From contig NZ_PDJB01000001.1 of assembly GCF_002563895.1 (NCBI RefSeq), positions 4,385,501-4,449,500 of the forward strand: a stretch of DNA of 64,000 nt. Direction: 5' to 3'. Position numbers and translations under genes: made by a program. Below the pieces are notes generated by a model, which saw only the letters and a list, made by a program, of their open reading frames with translations, was not told the origin of the DNA and ran no database searches. Positions 26,857 to 35,125 of this stretch are shown in pieces; positions within the stretch are counted from its first letter, which is position 1, and every line of letters begins with the position of its first letter. This stretch comes from Pseudomonas lurida (GTDB lineage: Bacteria > Pseudomonadota > Gammaproteobacteria > Pseudomonadales > Pseudomonadaceae).

Positions 26857-27414
26857 ATGCAAGACGACGATTTTTCCCTGTTCAAAAACGAGCTGCGCGG
26901 CGTCAAGCCGATCAAGCACGACCGCGCCGATACCGGCAAACCCAAGGCTGACCGGGCGCAGATCGCCAAACTGCGCCAGGCTGCGACCGTGCGCACCGAT
27001 GCCACGACCGTGGACGGCCTGTCGGACCAGTTCGTGATCGACGTCGGCCCCGAAGACGAATTGATGTGGGCCCGCGACGGCGTGCAGGAAAGCCAGATGC
27101 GCAAGCTCAAGGCCGGCCAGATCCCCTTCGAAGGCAGCCTGGACCTGCATGGCATGAACGTGGAAAAAGCCCGTGAAACCCTCTGGGCCTTCCTGGCCGA
27201 AGCGACCAAGTTCGAAATCCGCTGCGTGCGCGTCACCCACGGCAAGGCGGTGCGCCTGGACGGCAAGCGGCCAATGATCAAAAGCCACGTCAACACCTGG
27301 CTGCGCCAACACGCCCAAGTACTCGGCTTCACCTCATGCCAGGCCCGCCACGGCGGCGCGGGTGCGGTGTATGTGATGCTCAAGCGCACCATGATGGAAG
27401 GCCGCGACGAATAA
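26857..27414 (+). CDS. Smr domain protein (SmrA/YdaL-type)
   Basis: 185 residues. The N-terminal 95 residues are charged and low in conserved motifs; the C-terminal Smr domain (about residues 95-180) contains LDLHGM, VTHGKA and GGAGAVYVML. Smr domains are nicking endonucleases or RNA/DNA-binding modules related to MutS2. The usual HGKG motif reads HGKA here, one substitution to note. It is followed by folE after 78 bases, the conserved order in pseudomonads. Confidence 0.87.
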   Translation: MQDDDFSLFKNELRGVKPIKHDRADTGKPKADRAQIAKLRQAATVRTDATTVDGLSDQFVIDVGPEDELMWARDGVQESQMRKLKAGQIPFEGSLDLHGMNVEKARETLWAFLAEATKFEIRCVRVTHGKAVRLDGKRPMIKSHVNTWLRQHAQVLGFTSCQARHGGAGAVYVMLKRTMMEGRDE

Positions 27415-27492
27415 CAAGTGCCATCGTCAGGCTTGCAGCGATGTGTCCGCCACCGTAACCTTGCGCTTTGCGAAAATCCCACAGGTAGTTTC

Positions 27493-28038
27493 ATGTCCCT
27501 GGAACAGAATTACACCGCGATCCTCGGCCAACTCGGCGAGGACGTTTCCCGCGAGGGCCTGCTCGACACGCCAAAGCGTGCCGCCAAGGCGATGCAGTAC
27601 CTTTGCCGTGGCTATGAGCAGACTCTGGAAGAAGTCACCAACGGTGCCTTGTTCAGCTCTGACAACAGTGAAATGGTGCTGGTCAAGGACATCGAGTTGT
27701 ACTCGCTGTGCGAACACCACCTGCTGCCGTTTATCGGCAAGGCTCACGTAGCGTATATCCCGAGCGGCAAAGTGCTGGGCCTGTCGAAGGTCGCGCGGAT
27801 TGTCGACATGTATGCGCGCCGCCTGCAGATCCAGGAGAACCTCAGCCGCCAGATCGCCGATGCCGTGATGCAAGTGACGGGCGCATTGGGGGTGGCCGTG
27901 GTGATCGAAGCCAAGCACATGTGCATGATGATGCGCGGTGTGGAAAAACAGAATTCGTCGATGATCACCTCGGTGATGCTGGGTGAGTTCCGCGAAAACG
28001 CGGCCACCCGCAGCGAATTTCTCAGCCTGATCAAGTAA
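27493..28038 (+). CDS. folE: GTP cyclohydrolase I
   Basis: 181 residues. Converts GTP to 7,8-dihydroneopterin triphosphate, the first step of folate synthesis. Zinc and active-site motifs are present: [38 protein letters not shown] and [10 protein letters not shown]. Length and motifs fit the bacterial FolE (type I) family. The N-terminus is shorter than in E. coli, as in Pseudomonas paralogues. A terminator follows at once, so it ends its unit. Confidence 0.95.
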   Translation: MSLEQNYTAILGQLGEDVSREGLLDTPKRAAKAMQYLCRGYEQTLEEVTNGALFSSDNSEMVLVKDIELYSLCEHHLLPFIGKAHVAYIPSGKVLGLSKVARIVDMYARRLQIQENLSRQIADAVMQVTGALGVAVVIEAKHMCMMMRGVEKQNSSMITSVMLGEFRENAATRSEFLSLIK

Positions 28039-28052
28039 CAGGCTGCGTACGA

Positions 28053-28082
28053 AAAGGCCGGCGTTCATCGCCGGTTTTTTTT
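28053..28082 (+). terminator. Intrinsic terminator after folE
   Basis: AAAGGCCGGCG-TTCAT-CGCCGG followed by TTTTTTTT; a compact stem with an eight-T tail just after the folE stop codon. Confidence 0.9.
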
Positions 28083-28139
28083 CGCCCGTAAAATTCAGGT
28101 AAGCTGCCGCCCCTCAGTTATGGGCAAGAGGTTTCAGCC

Positions 28140-28511
28140 ATGTTCGTCAAAGCACTTCGAGTGGGCCTCGGCCACGTCATCATCGCGGGCGACTTCCTGA
28201 CCCGCCCACGCAAAAAGCAGCGGCCTGCCGAACAACAGGCGCAGGTGAATGCAGCGGCCAAGGAACTGACCCTCTATCAATTCCATGCCTGCCCGTTCTG
28301 CGTGAAAACCCGTCGCACCCTGCACCGCCTGAATGTGCCCGTTGCGTTGAAGGACGCGAAGAACAACGAGCAGGACCGTCAGACCCTGCTGGAGCAAGGC
28401 GGCAAGATCAAGGTGCCGTGCCTGCGTATTGAAGAGAATGGCCAGACCACCTGGATGTACGACTCCAAGGTGATCATCGATTACCTCGACAAGCGCTTTG
28501 CCGCTATCTGA
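28140..28511 (+). CDS. Glutaredoxin/GST N-terminal-like thioredoxin-fold protein
   Basis: 123 residues. An N-terminal hydrophobic stretch (VGLGHVIIAGDFL) then a basic segment suggest a membrane anchor, followed by a thioredoxin fold from about residue 43: LYQFHACPFCVKTRRTLH with a CPFC redox motif, the cis-proline segment IKVPCLRI, and YDSKVIIDYL. The family is annotated as glutaredoxin or GST N-terminal domain; it probably reduces disulphides or glutathione adducts. It is a single gene after the folE terminator. Confidence 0.82.
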   Translation: MFVKALRVGLGHVIIAGDFLTRPRKKQRPAEQQAQVNAAAKELTLYQFHACPFCVKTRRTLHRLNVPVALKDAKNNEQDRQTLLEQGGKIKVPCLRIEENGQTTWMYDSKVIIDYLDKRFAAI

Positions 28512-28527
28512 CAGACACCGCTGAGTC

Positions 28528-28557
28528 ATGTGGGCGCTGGCGTGCCAGCGCCCACAT
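28528..28557. terminator. Perfect palindrome at convergent gene ends
   Basis: Arms of 14 bases, ATGTGGGCGCTGGC and GCCAGCGCCCACAT, meet at a two-base centre. It lies between the convergent glutaredoxin-like and AtuA-related genes and is probably a bidirectional transcription stop or a decayed REP unit; no T run is present. Confidence 0.55.
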
Positions 28558-28573
28558 TGGTTTCTGGGTGCTG

Positions 28574-28882
28574 TTAAAGGTCAAGGTCCAGCAATGCCGA
28601 GCCCAGGCACTTGCCATGGGCATCCAGCGCCAGCGAACGGGTGACCCCGCCACGCAGGATCCCCGGCAGCACGAAGTTCAGCGCCTGCACATTGGCCAAC
28701 ACATAACGCTGCACCGGTGCAGCACCAGGCTCGAGCAGGTCCGCAAAGAACGCAGTCACACGCTCGGCCGTCAGGTGCTCGCACAGCAACGGGTAATCCT
28801 CGGCACGGTACGCAATGATCGAGATATTCGACGTATCGCCCTTATCCCCGGTGCGGGAATGGGCCAGTGTGTGCAACTTCAT
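28574..28882 (-). CDS. AtuA-related protein
   Basis: 102 residues. Begins MKLHTLAHSRTGDKGDTSNI, the signature of the small partner that follows AtuA-like proteins. Its ATG overlaps the stop of the AtuA-family gene by four bases, so the two are translationally coupled and likely form one enzyme or complex. In the acyclic terpene pathway the related proteins are needed for citronellol/geraniol breakdown, but the exact reaction is not known and no other terpene genes are here. Confidence 0.82.
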   Translation of the reverse strand: MKLHTLAHSRTGDKGDTSNISIIAYRAEDYPLLCEHLTAERVTAFFADLLEPGAAPVQRYVLANVQALNFVLPGILRGGVTRSLALDAHGKCLGSALLDLDL

Positions 28883-30204
28883 GCTTCGATCCTCGGGTTG
28901 ACCGCGCCACGCGGTAGCAATAACGACGCCACCGCCACGACCTGGCGTACGCTTTTACTCGCGCCACCGCCACCGGACGGGCCGTTGGTGTACAGGGTTT
29001 CGACTTCATTGCCGACGCGCACCGCGTCACTTCGCGCCGCACAGCGAGCTGCCACGCGCAGGCGCACTTCCCAGGGTTCGACCGTGCTGCGCGGCCCGTG
29101 GAGCGCGTCCATGCCGATCAGTTCGGCGCGCACGTCCTGCATCTTCACGCCGATCAGCTCAAGGCGCTTGAGGACGACATCTCGCGCCAGCTGCGCCCGT
29201 GCGATAGCACCGGGGCCACCGTAGGACATCTGCCCTTCGCCAATCCAACCCTCCAAATAACCGACACTGACCTTTAACTGCTCGGGTCGCGCACGCCCCC
29301 CCGCCCCTTGGGCGCGGACACGATCACTACCTTCTTCGACAAACCCCACCTGGGAAAAATCAGCCGTCACATCCGGCGTCAGGTACGCCGCGGGATCATG
29401 CACTTCATAGATGAGTTGCTCGATGCAGGTGGCGCGGCTGACCCGCCCACCGGAACCGCTGACCTTGGTGATCAAGGCTTCGCCATCGGCACTGATCTCG
29501 GCCAAAGGGAAGCCCAGGCGAGCCAGGTCGTCCACATCCTTGAAACCTGGGTCGGCAAAATAGCCACCGCTGACTTGGCCGGCGCATTCGAGCAAATGCC
29601 CTACCAGCGTGCCGCGTCCCAGGCGCTGCCAATCGTCCGCCGCCCAGCCGAACTCAAACATCTGCGGCGCCAGGAACAGTGAGGGATCGGCCACACGCCC
29701 GGTGATCACCACATCCGCATCAGCACCCAACGCCTCCAGAATGCCGTCGACGCCCAAGTAGGCATTCGCGGAAATCAGGCGCTCGCCCAGTGAACCGACA
29801 GTCTGGCCGTTATCCAGCAACCATTCGGGCTGCAAGGCGCTCAACACGTCGTCGCCGACCACCGCAGCGACTTTGAGGTCAACGCCCAACTCGCTGGCAA
29901 TTCGCCGCACTTCAACCGCCGCCGACAGCGGGTTGGCCGCGCCCATATTGGTGATCACCCGCAAGCGACGACGCCCGGCCTTCACGCCAACAAACGGCAA
30001 CACCCGACGCATGCGCTCACTGAGCAGCGGGTCATAACCGCCCTCCGGGTCGTTGATCCGCGCCTGTTGCGCCAAGGCAATCGTGCGCTCAGCCAGGCAC
30101 TCGAACACCAGGTAATCCAGGTCACCCTGTTCGGCCAGTTCCACCGCAGGTTCGATACGGTCGCCGGAATAACCGGCACCGGAACCGATGCGCAAGGTTT
30201 TCAT
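28879..30204 (-). CDS. AtuA family (DUF1446) protein
   Basis: 441 residues. Starts LRIGSGAGYSGDRIEPAVEL and contains DYLVFECLAERTIAL, GDDVL and VITGRVADPSLFLAP, the DUF1446/AtuA pattern; no membrane segments. GGGAGTG is the ribosome site, overlapping the end of the transporter gene two bases upstream. The three genes CitMHS-AtuA-AtuA-related form one operon. The transporter suggests that the substrate is a carboxylate; this is inference. Confidence 0.85.
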   Translation of the reverse strand: MKTLRIGSGAGYSGDRIEPAVELAEQGDLDYLVFECLAERTIALAQQARINDPEGGYDPLLSERMRRVLPFVGVKAGRRRLRVITNMGAANPLSAAVEVRRIASELGVDLKVAAVVGDDVLSALQPEWLLDNGQTVGSLGERLISANAYLGVDGILEALGADADVVITGRVADPSLFLAPQMFEFGWAADDWQRLGRGTLVGHLLECAGQVSGGYFADPGFKDVDDLARLGFPLAEISADGEALITKVSGSGGRVSRATCIEQLIYEVHDPAAYLTPDVTADFSQVGFVEEGSDRVRAQGAGGRARPEQLKVSVGYLEGWIGEGQMSYGGPGAIARAQLARDVVLKRLELIGVKMQDVRAELIGMDALHGPRSTVEPWEVRLRVAARCAARSDAVRVGNEVETLYTNGPSGGGGASKSVRQVVAVASLLLPRGAVNPRIEA

Positions 30205-30205
30205 C

Positions 30206-31498
30206 TCAAATCACTCCCAGGAGCAATGCAGTCAGGGTCATCAACACCGACGCAGCAAACAGAAAAGGGATGGTGAAGCGCTGGTGATCGGCCAATTCGA
30301 TCTTGCACAGGCCCACCAACAGGAAGGTCGCGGGGGTCAGCGGACTCACCGGGAAACCGGTGGTGTGCACGCCCAGCAACGACGCCTGGGCCACTTGCAG
30401 CGGGTCGACGCCGAGCGCCTTGCCAACTTCGGCGATCACCGGCATGACGCCGAAATAGTAGGAATCGGGGTCGAACAGCATGCTCAAGGGCATGGAAATA
30501 AAGCCCACGACGGCCGGGATCAACTTGCCGTGGCCGGCCGGAATCTGCGCCACCGCCACTTCGGCAATCGCCTTGAGCATGCCCGTGCCCTGCATGATCC
30601 CGGTGAACACCCCGGCAGCCAGCAGGATACTGGCCATGGTCAGGGCGGTCTTTGCGTGGGCATCAATGCGGGCGCGCTGAGCGTCGACATTCGGGTAGTT
30701 GATGCACAGCGCCACCACGGTGCCGAGCATGAACATCACCACGGGGTCGACCCAGCCGGCGATCATCACCACCATCACCAGCACGGTCAGCATCAGGTTG
30801 ACCCAGAACAGGCGTGGCCGACGCAGCTTGATGTCATCGTCACTGAGTACCCGTTGCGGCACCGCATCCACGCTGGAGCCGGCGCCGAGGCCCAGGCGTT
30901 TTTCTTCGCGACGGCCGAGCCACCAGGCGCAGGCGAAGACAAAGATCAGACCGACAATCTGCACGGGGATCAGTGGCTGGAACAGGTCCGCCACCGGCAC
31001 ATGCAATGCTGCTGACGAACGCAACACCGGCCCCGTCCACGGCAAAAAGTTGACCCCGGCCGCCATCGCGCAGACGCAGGCAAGGATGCGTTTGTCGATG
31101 CCCAACCGCGTATAGAGCGGCAGCATCGCGGGCACCGTCACCAGGAAGGTCACTGCGCCGGAACCGTCCAGGTGCACCAGCAGCGCCAGGGTCGCAGTGC
31201 CTACGACAATTCGTGTAGGACGCGTCCCTACCGTGCGCAGTATGCGATCAATGATGGGGTCGAGCATACCGGCATCGGTCATGATGCCGAAAAACAGAAT
31301 CGCGAACACAAACATGCCGACCACGGGGGCGACGTTCTTGATACCGGTAATGATGAAGGCGCTGGTTTGCAGGCCGAACCCGCCGAGCAGTGCGGCGATA
31401 ATCGGCAAGGCGATCAGGGCCACCAGCGGTGATAGGCGTTTGCTCATGACGGCAGCGAGCAGGCACAGGATGGTGATGACACCCAGGGTAGCGAGCAT
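30206..31498 (-). CDS. CitMHS family citrate/carboxylate:proton symporter
   Basis: 430 residues and about twelve hydrophobic helices. The family motifs FFGIMTDAGMLDPI, HLDGSGAVTFL and NFLPWTGPV are visible. CitMHS proteins import metal-citrate or related di- and tricarboxylates with protons. It is the first gene of a minus-strand operon with the AtuA-family pair and is divergent from a LysR regulator, so its expression is probably induced by the transported compound. Cargo is unknown. Confidence 0.88.
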   Translation of the reverse strand: MLATLGVITILCLLAAVMSKRLSPLVALIALPIIAALLGGFGLQTSAFIITGIKNVAPVVGMFVFAILFFGIMTDAGMLDPIIDRILRTVGTRPTRIVVGTATLALLVHLDGSGAVTFLVTVPAMLPLYTRLGIDKRILACVCAMAAGVNFLPWTGPVLRSSAALHVPVADLFQPLIPVQIVGLIFVFACAWWLGRREEKRLGLGAGSSVDAVPQRVLSDDDIKLRRPRLFWVNLMLTVLVMVVMIAGWVDPVVMFMLGTVVALCINYPNVDAQRARIDAHAKTALTMASILLAAGVFTGIMQGTGMLKAIAEVAVAQIPAGHGKLIPAVVGFISMPLSMLFDPDSYYFGVMPVIAEVGKALGVDPLQVAQASLLGVHTTGFPVSPLTPATFLLVGLCKIELADHQRFTIPFLFAASVLMTLTALLLGVI

Positions 31499-31623
31499 GG
31501 TTACTCCAGAGCGGCCTTGGTGGCCGGTTATTGTTTTCCCTGGAGTATTGGAAGCAGGTTAGTCTTTGTAAATTGGAATATTCAGCCACCATCATTCGTA
31601 AAAACAAAATTAAGCTGACCCCC
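31499..31623. promoter_or_regulatory. Divergent promoter region of the CitMHS operon and LysR gene
   Basis: 125 bases. It contains the palindrome GAATATTC at 31576-31583 in an AT-rich setting, a candidate core for LysR binding, and a GC-rich inverted repeat near 31510. The assignment rests on position and is tentative. Confidence 0.35.
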
Positions 31624-32520
31624 ATGAAGAATTCAATCCAGCACATCCAGGCGTTTCTTGCCGTAGCCCGTACCGGCAGTTTCACCAAGGCCGCCAACGA
31701 ACTGCACCTGTCGCCCTCGGCCCTCACCGTGCAAGTCCAACAATTGGAAGACTGGCTCGGCGTCGCCCTGCTCGACCGCAGCCCGCGCCACGTCAGCCTC
31801 ACCGCCGCGGGCCGGGACGCCCGCGGGCCCATGCAAAAACTGCTGCTGGACCTGGACAACATCGTCACCGGCTCCCGTGACCTCGCCGCACTGCGCCGGG
31901 GGGTGGTCACCATCGCTGCCCTGCCCTCCGTGTGCGCCGGCGCGCTGCCGCCGGTTCTACGCCTGTTTCGGGAACGTTTTGCCGGGATCGAAGTGCGCCT
32001 GCATGACCTTGTGGCCCACCGCATTCATGCGCAAGTGCGCTCCGGCGAGGTCGATTTCGGTATCGGCGTACGTGCGCGGCTCAGCCATGGCCTGGATTTC
32101 GCGCCGGTGCTCAATGATCGCTTGTGTGCGTTTGTGCCGGAGGATCACCCCCTCACCCGCCACCCGTCACTGACCCTGGCACAACTGGCAGACCAGCCGA
32201 TCATCCTCACCGGGCGCGACAGCAGTGTGCGTGAGCAAGTGGATGCGCTGTTCGATGAGTCGCGGCTGACGATGAACGCAGGCATGGAAGCCAACTACAT
32301 GTCGACGGTGTTGGCGCTGGTGCGCCAGGGGCTGGGCATCAGTGTGCTACCGGAGTCGGCCGCCGACAGCCTGGAGGGGTTGACGCGCATCCCCATCGAT
32401 CATCCTGGCGTGAACCGGGAGATCGGGTTGATCAGTCGCACCGGAATGGGCTTGAGCCCGGCGGCGCAACGGTGCTTCGAGCTGCTGAAGGAACAACTCA
32501 ATGACTCACCCTCGAGCTGA
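31624..32520 (+). CDS. LysR family transcriptional regulator
   Basis: 298 residues from the ATG at 31624; an upstream in-frame extension is not protein-like. The N-terminal winged helix-turn-helix is clear (HIQAFLAVARTGSFTKAANE then SALTVQVQQLEDWLG), followed by a substrate-binding domain of usual length. It is divergent from the CitMHS/AtuA operon, the usual LysR arrangement, and likely activates that operon in response to its substrate. Confidence 0.9.
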   Translation: MKNSIQHIQAFLAVARTGSFTKAANELHLSPSALTVQVQQLEDWLGVALLDRSPRHVSLTAAGRDARGPMQKLLLDLDNIVTGSRDLAALRRGVVTIAALPSVCAGALPPVLRLFRERFAGIEVRLHDLVAHRIHAQVRSGEVDFGIGVRARLSHGLDFAPVLNDRLCAFVPEDHPLTRHPSLTLAQLADQPIILTGRDSSVREQVDALFDESRLTMNAGMEANYMSTVLALVRQGLGISVLPESAADSLEGLTRIPIDHPGVNREIGLISRTGMGLSPAAQRCFELLKEQLNDSPSS

Positions 32521-32523
32521 ATG

Positions 32524-32603
32524 CAGGCGCTGGCTTGCCTGCGATCATAGCGCCTAAGTGCAACCGACAGACTGCGTCGGCCGCGTCGCAGGCAAGCCAG
32601 CCC
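32524..32603. repeat. REP-type inverted repeat, GCTGGCTTGCCTGCGAT class
   Basis: GCTGGCTTGCCTGCGA at 32529 is mirrored by TCGCAGGCAAGCCAGC at 32586. It lies between the convergent LysR and GST genes and is the same class as the pair at 47761-47850. Confidence 0.85.
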
Positions 32604-32623
32604 CCACCGTTTGACCGAGTGAA

Positions 32624-33226
32624 TCAGCCCAGCATGGCGACATGCTTGGGATGACTGGCAACACGCTTCAACCACGCCTGCACACCAGGGTAGGCGTCCA
32701 GCTCAAAACCACCCTCGTTCGCCACGTGGGTATAGGCATACAAGGCCACGTCCGCGATGGAGAACTGATCACCCACCAGGTAAGGCGTCAACTGCAGTTG
32801 GCGTTCCATGACCTTGAGCGCCTTGTAGCCCCCTTTGTGCAGCTTCTTGTATTCCTCCATGCGGTCCTCCGGCAGCCCCAGGTAGAACTGGATAAACCGC
32901 GCCACCGCAATGTACGGCTCGTGGCTGTACTGCTCGAAGAACTGCCATTGCAAGACTTGAGTGCGCAGGCGCGGCTCGCTCGGCAGGAACTCGCTGCCAT
33001 CGGCGAGGAAGTTCAGGATCGCGTTGGATTCCCACAAGCAGGTGCCATCTTCCAATTCCAGCACAGGGATCTTGCCGTTGGGGTTTTTCGCCAGGAATTC
33101 GGCGGTCTGGGTGTCACCCTTGAGGATGTCCACATCCACCCATTGATAGGGAATGCCCAGCAGGCTGAGCATCAACTTGACCTTGTAGCAGTTGCCCGAC
33201 TTGTAATCGCCATAAACCTTGTACAT
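32624..33226 (-). CDS. Glutathione S-transferase family protein
   Basis: 200 residues from the ATG at 33226, supported by GGGGAGCCCC just before it; the frame is open upstream but overlaps the aminotransferase gene. The N-terminal thioredoxin-fold domain (NCYKVKLMLSLLGIPYQWVD, NPNGKIPVLEL, WESNAILNFLAD) and the C-terminal helical domain (FSIADVALYAYTHVANEGGF) are both complete. Conjugates or reduces electrophiles with glutathione. It starts 11 bases after the aminotransferase stop and is probably co-transcribed with it. Confidence 0.88.
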   Translation of the reverse strand: MYKVYGDYKSGNCYKVKLMLSLLGIPYQWVDVDILKGDTQTAEFLAKNPNGKIPVLELEDGTCLWESNAILNFLADGSEFLPSEPRLRTQVLQWQFFEQYSHEPYIAVARFIQFYLGLPEDRMEEYKKLHKGGYKALKVMERQLQLTPYLVGDQFSIADVALYAYTHVANEGGFELDAYPGVQAWLKRVASHPKHVAMLG

Positions 33227-33236
33227 GGGGCTCCCC

Positions 33237-34403
33237 TTATGCCGCTTGCGCGTGCTGTGCTTGACGGACCACCGCGGCCAGGCGCTTGAGACCTTCGTCC
33301 AGGCGGGCCGGGTCGATATGGCTGAAATTGAGCCGCAACGAGCCAAGGTGTTGGTCTGGCTCGGAAAAGAACGGTTCACCGGGCATGAACGCGACGTCCT
33401 GATCTAATGCTTGCGCCAACAAGGTGCGGGTGTCGAGCGGCTGTTTCAAGGTCAGCCAGAAGAATAATCCACCCTGTGGCACTTGCCAGTCGGCCAGTTC
33501 AGCGAAATGCCGTTGCAATGCCGCCTGGAACGCATCGCGGCGTTCGCGGTAGAAGCTGCGCAGTTGCGCCAGGTGCTGCTGGTACTTCGGCGTGCCGATC
33601 CACTGCATCGCCTGCCATTGGCCGACGCGATTGGTGTGCAGGTCTGCCGACTGCTTGAGCTTGAGCAGGTGCGGGAACAGGTCTGGGCTGGCGATCAGGT
33701 ACCCGACCCGCAAGCCCGGCAACAGGGTCTTGGACACGGTGCCGGTGTAAATCCAGCTGGCCTTTTTCAGGCGACCGGCGATGGGTTTGGCGCTGCCGCC
33801 GTCAAAGGTGAGCTCGCGGTAGGGTTCGTCTTCGATCAAGGTCACGCCGAACTCATCGAGCAACGCCGCCACGGCCTCGCGCTTGGCTTCGCTGTAGCGC
33901 ACGGCCGAGGGATTCTGGAACGTGGGGATCAGGTAGATGAACGCCGGGCGGTGGCGTTCGAGGTGGGTGCGCAACGCGGTGAGGTTCGGGCCGTAGGCCT
34001 CCAACTGCACGGTGAGACAGTCCGCGCCGAACAACTGAAAGATCTGCAGCGCGGCCAGGTAGGTCGGGCCTTCGAGCAGGATCTGCGTACCTTTGTCGAT
34101 GTACAACTTGGCCGCCAGGTCCAGGGTCTGCTGGGACCCGCTGACGATCAGTACCTGGCTGGCCTGGCACGGTATGCCCAATGCCCGCGCCTGGGCGGCA
34201 AGCCGTTCGCGCAGTTGTGGTTCGCCTTCGCTCATGCCGTACTGGCCGATATTCAGCGGCATATCGTCCCAGTTCAACGCCGGCAGCATGGCTTCAGCGG
34301 GTAGGCCACCGGCGAACGACATCACTTCCGGGCGCTGGGCTGCCGCGAGGATTTCACGGATCAAGGAGCTTTTAAGGCGCGTAACACGTTCAGAGAAGGC
34401 CAT
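33237..34403 (-). CDS. PLP-dependent class I/II aminotransferase (2-aminoadipate/MocR-like)
   Basis: 388 residues from the ATG at 34403; the frame extends upstream without conserved sequence. Fold type I aminotransferase: PEVMSFAGGLP near the start, VSGSQQTLDLAAK, LIEDEPYRELTF, and the PLP lysine in TVSKTLLPGLRVGY. It resembles the catalytic half of MocR regulators but has no DNA-binding domain. Candidates include aromatic or 2-aminoadipate aminotransferases. It is followed by a GST gene and is divergent from a MarR regulator, which may control it. Confidence 0.87.
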   Translation of the reverse strand: MAFSERVTRLKSSLIREILAAAQRPEVMSFAGGLPAEAMLPALNWDDMPLNIGQYGMSEGEPQLRERLAAQARALGIPCQASQVLIVSGSQQTLDLAAKLYIDKGTQILLEGPTYLAALQIFQLFGADCLTVQLEAYGPNLTALRTHLERHRPAFIYLIPTFQNPSAVRYSEAKREAVAALLDEFGVTLIEDEPYRELTFDGGSAKPIAGRLKKASWIYTGTVSKTLLPGLRVGYLIASPDLFPHLLKLKQSADLHTNRVGQWQAMQWIGTPKYQQHLAQLRSFYRERRDAFQAALQRHFAELADWQVPQGGLFFWLTLKQPLDTRTLLAQALDQDVAFMPGEPFFSEPDQHLGSLRLNFSHIDPARLDEGLKRLAAVVRQAQHAQAA

Positions 34404-34436
34404 AAGGTCACCGGTAGCGAAGCCTGGGGGAAATAC

Positions 34437-34451
34437 GTCAAACTGGTTGAC
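34437..34451. promoter_or_regulatory. Candidate MarR operator (GTCAA-N5-TTGAC)
   Basis: A perfect five-base inverted repeat GTCAA/TTGAC with a five-base centre in the 81-base space between the aminotransferase and MarR genes. Size and place fit a MarR-type operator, but no known consensus was matched. Confidence 0.4.
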
Positions 34452-34484
34452 CGAAATTACGACGACTTGCACGGATACGTCAAT

Positions 34485-34919
34485 ATGCTTGACCTTAAAA
34501 ACCCAACCGCCCAGCAGCAAGCCATGGAAGCGTTCTTCTTCGGCTATCAGGCGTTTACCGCCAAGGCCGACGAGATGCTCGAGCGCCGGGGCCTGAGCCG
34601 GGTGCACCAGCGCATCGTGTTTTTTATCGCACGCTACCCGGCATTGAGCGTGAAGGAACTGCTGGAACTGCTGGGCGTGAGCAAGCAGGCATTGAACATG
34701 CCGTTGCGACAGCTGCAGGAAATGCACCTGGTGGACAGCGTCGCGTCCGAGGCCGACAAGCGCAAACGCCTGCTGGCATTAAGTGAAGAAGGCCAGCGTT
34801 TCGAGCAGTCACTGCGGCGCGAACAAGTGAAATTGTTGCAGCGCGCATTCGGTGAAGCGGGCGAAGAAGCGGTGGCCGGATGGCTGGCGGTTAACCAGGC
34901 ACTCGCAAACCAGCCTTGA
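34485..34919 (+). CDS. MarR family transcriptional regulator
   Basis: 144 residues from the ATG at 34485; a TTG at 34467 is a weaker alternative. Winged-helix domain with RRGLSRVHQRIVFFIAR, LLELLGVSKQALNMPLRQL and ADKRKRLLALSEEG, the normal MarR layout with dimerisation helices at both ends. It is divergent from the aminotransferase-GST pair and is likely their repressor, responding to a small aromatic or amino compound; the ligand is not known. Confidence 0.87.
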   Translation: MLDLKNPTAQQQAMEAFFFGYQAFTAKADEMLERRGLSRVHQRIVFFIARYPALSVKELLELLGVSKQALNMPLRQLQEMHLVDSVASEADKRKRLLALSEEGQRFEQSLRREQVKLLQRAFGEAGEEAVAGWLAVNQALANQP

Positions 34920-34985
34920 TCTCTGTGGCGAGGGGATGGCCTTTCATCTCTTTCGCAGTTCAAACCGAAAACATTATTTGCTTTC

Positions 34986-34997
34986 TTTGTATACAAA
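34986..34997. promoter_or_regulatory. Palindromic operator TTTGTATACAAA before the AzgA-type permease
   Basis: A perfect 12-base palindrome, about 130 bases before the permease GTG. Its TTGTATACAA core is identical to the one at 43148-43157 in the uraH/puuE region, so both may bind one regulator. The symmetry and core resemble GntR-family sites; this is inference. Confidence 0.55.
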
Positions 34998-35125
34998 AGC
35001 ATAATTCGCTTCGTGCGAGTTCCTGACCTATTGGTCAACAAAACCCGCCAGTACCTCAAAGCGCTGTTGCCCACATTTGTGACCGGCGCTGGAAATAACA
35101 ATAAAACTCTTGAGGAGTACTCGCT

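Noticed and set aside
34921..35125. Possible purine riboswitch before the AzgA-type permease
   Set aside because: I found no conserved aptamer sequence; the palindrome at 34986 explains likely regulation better.
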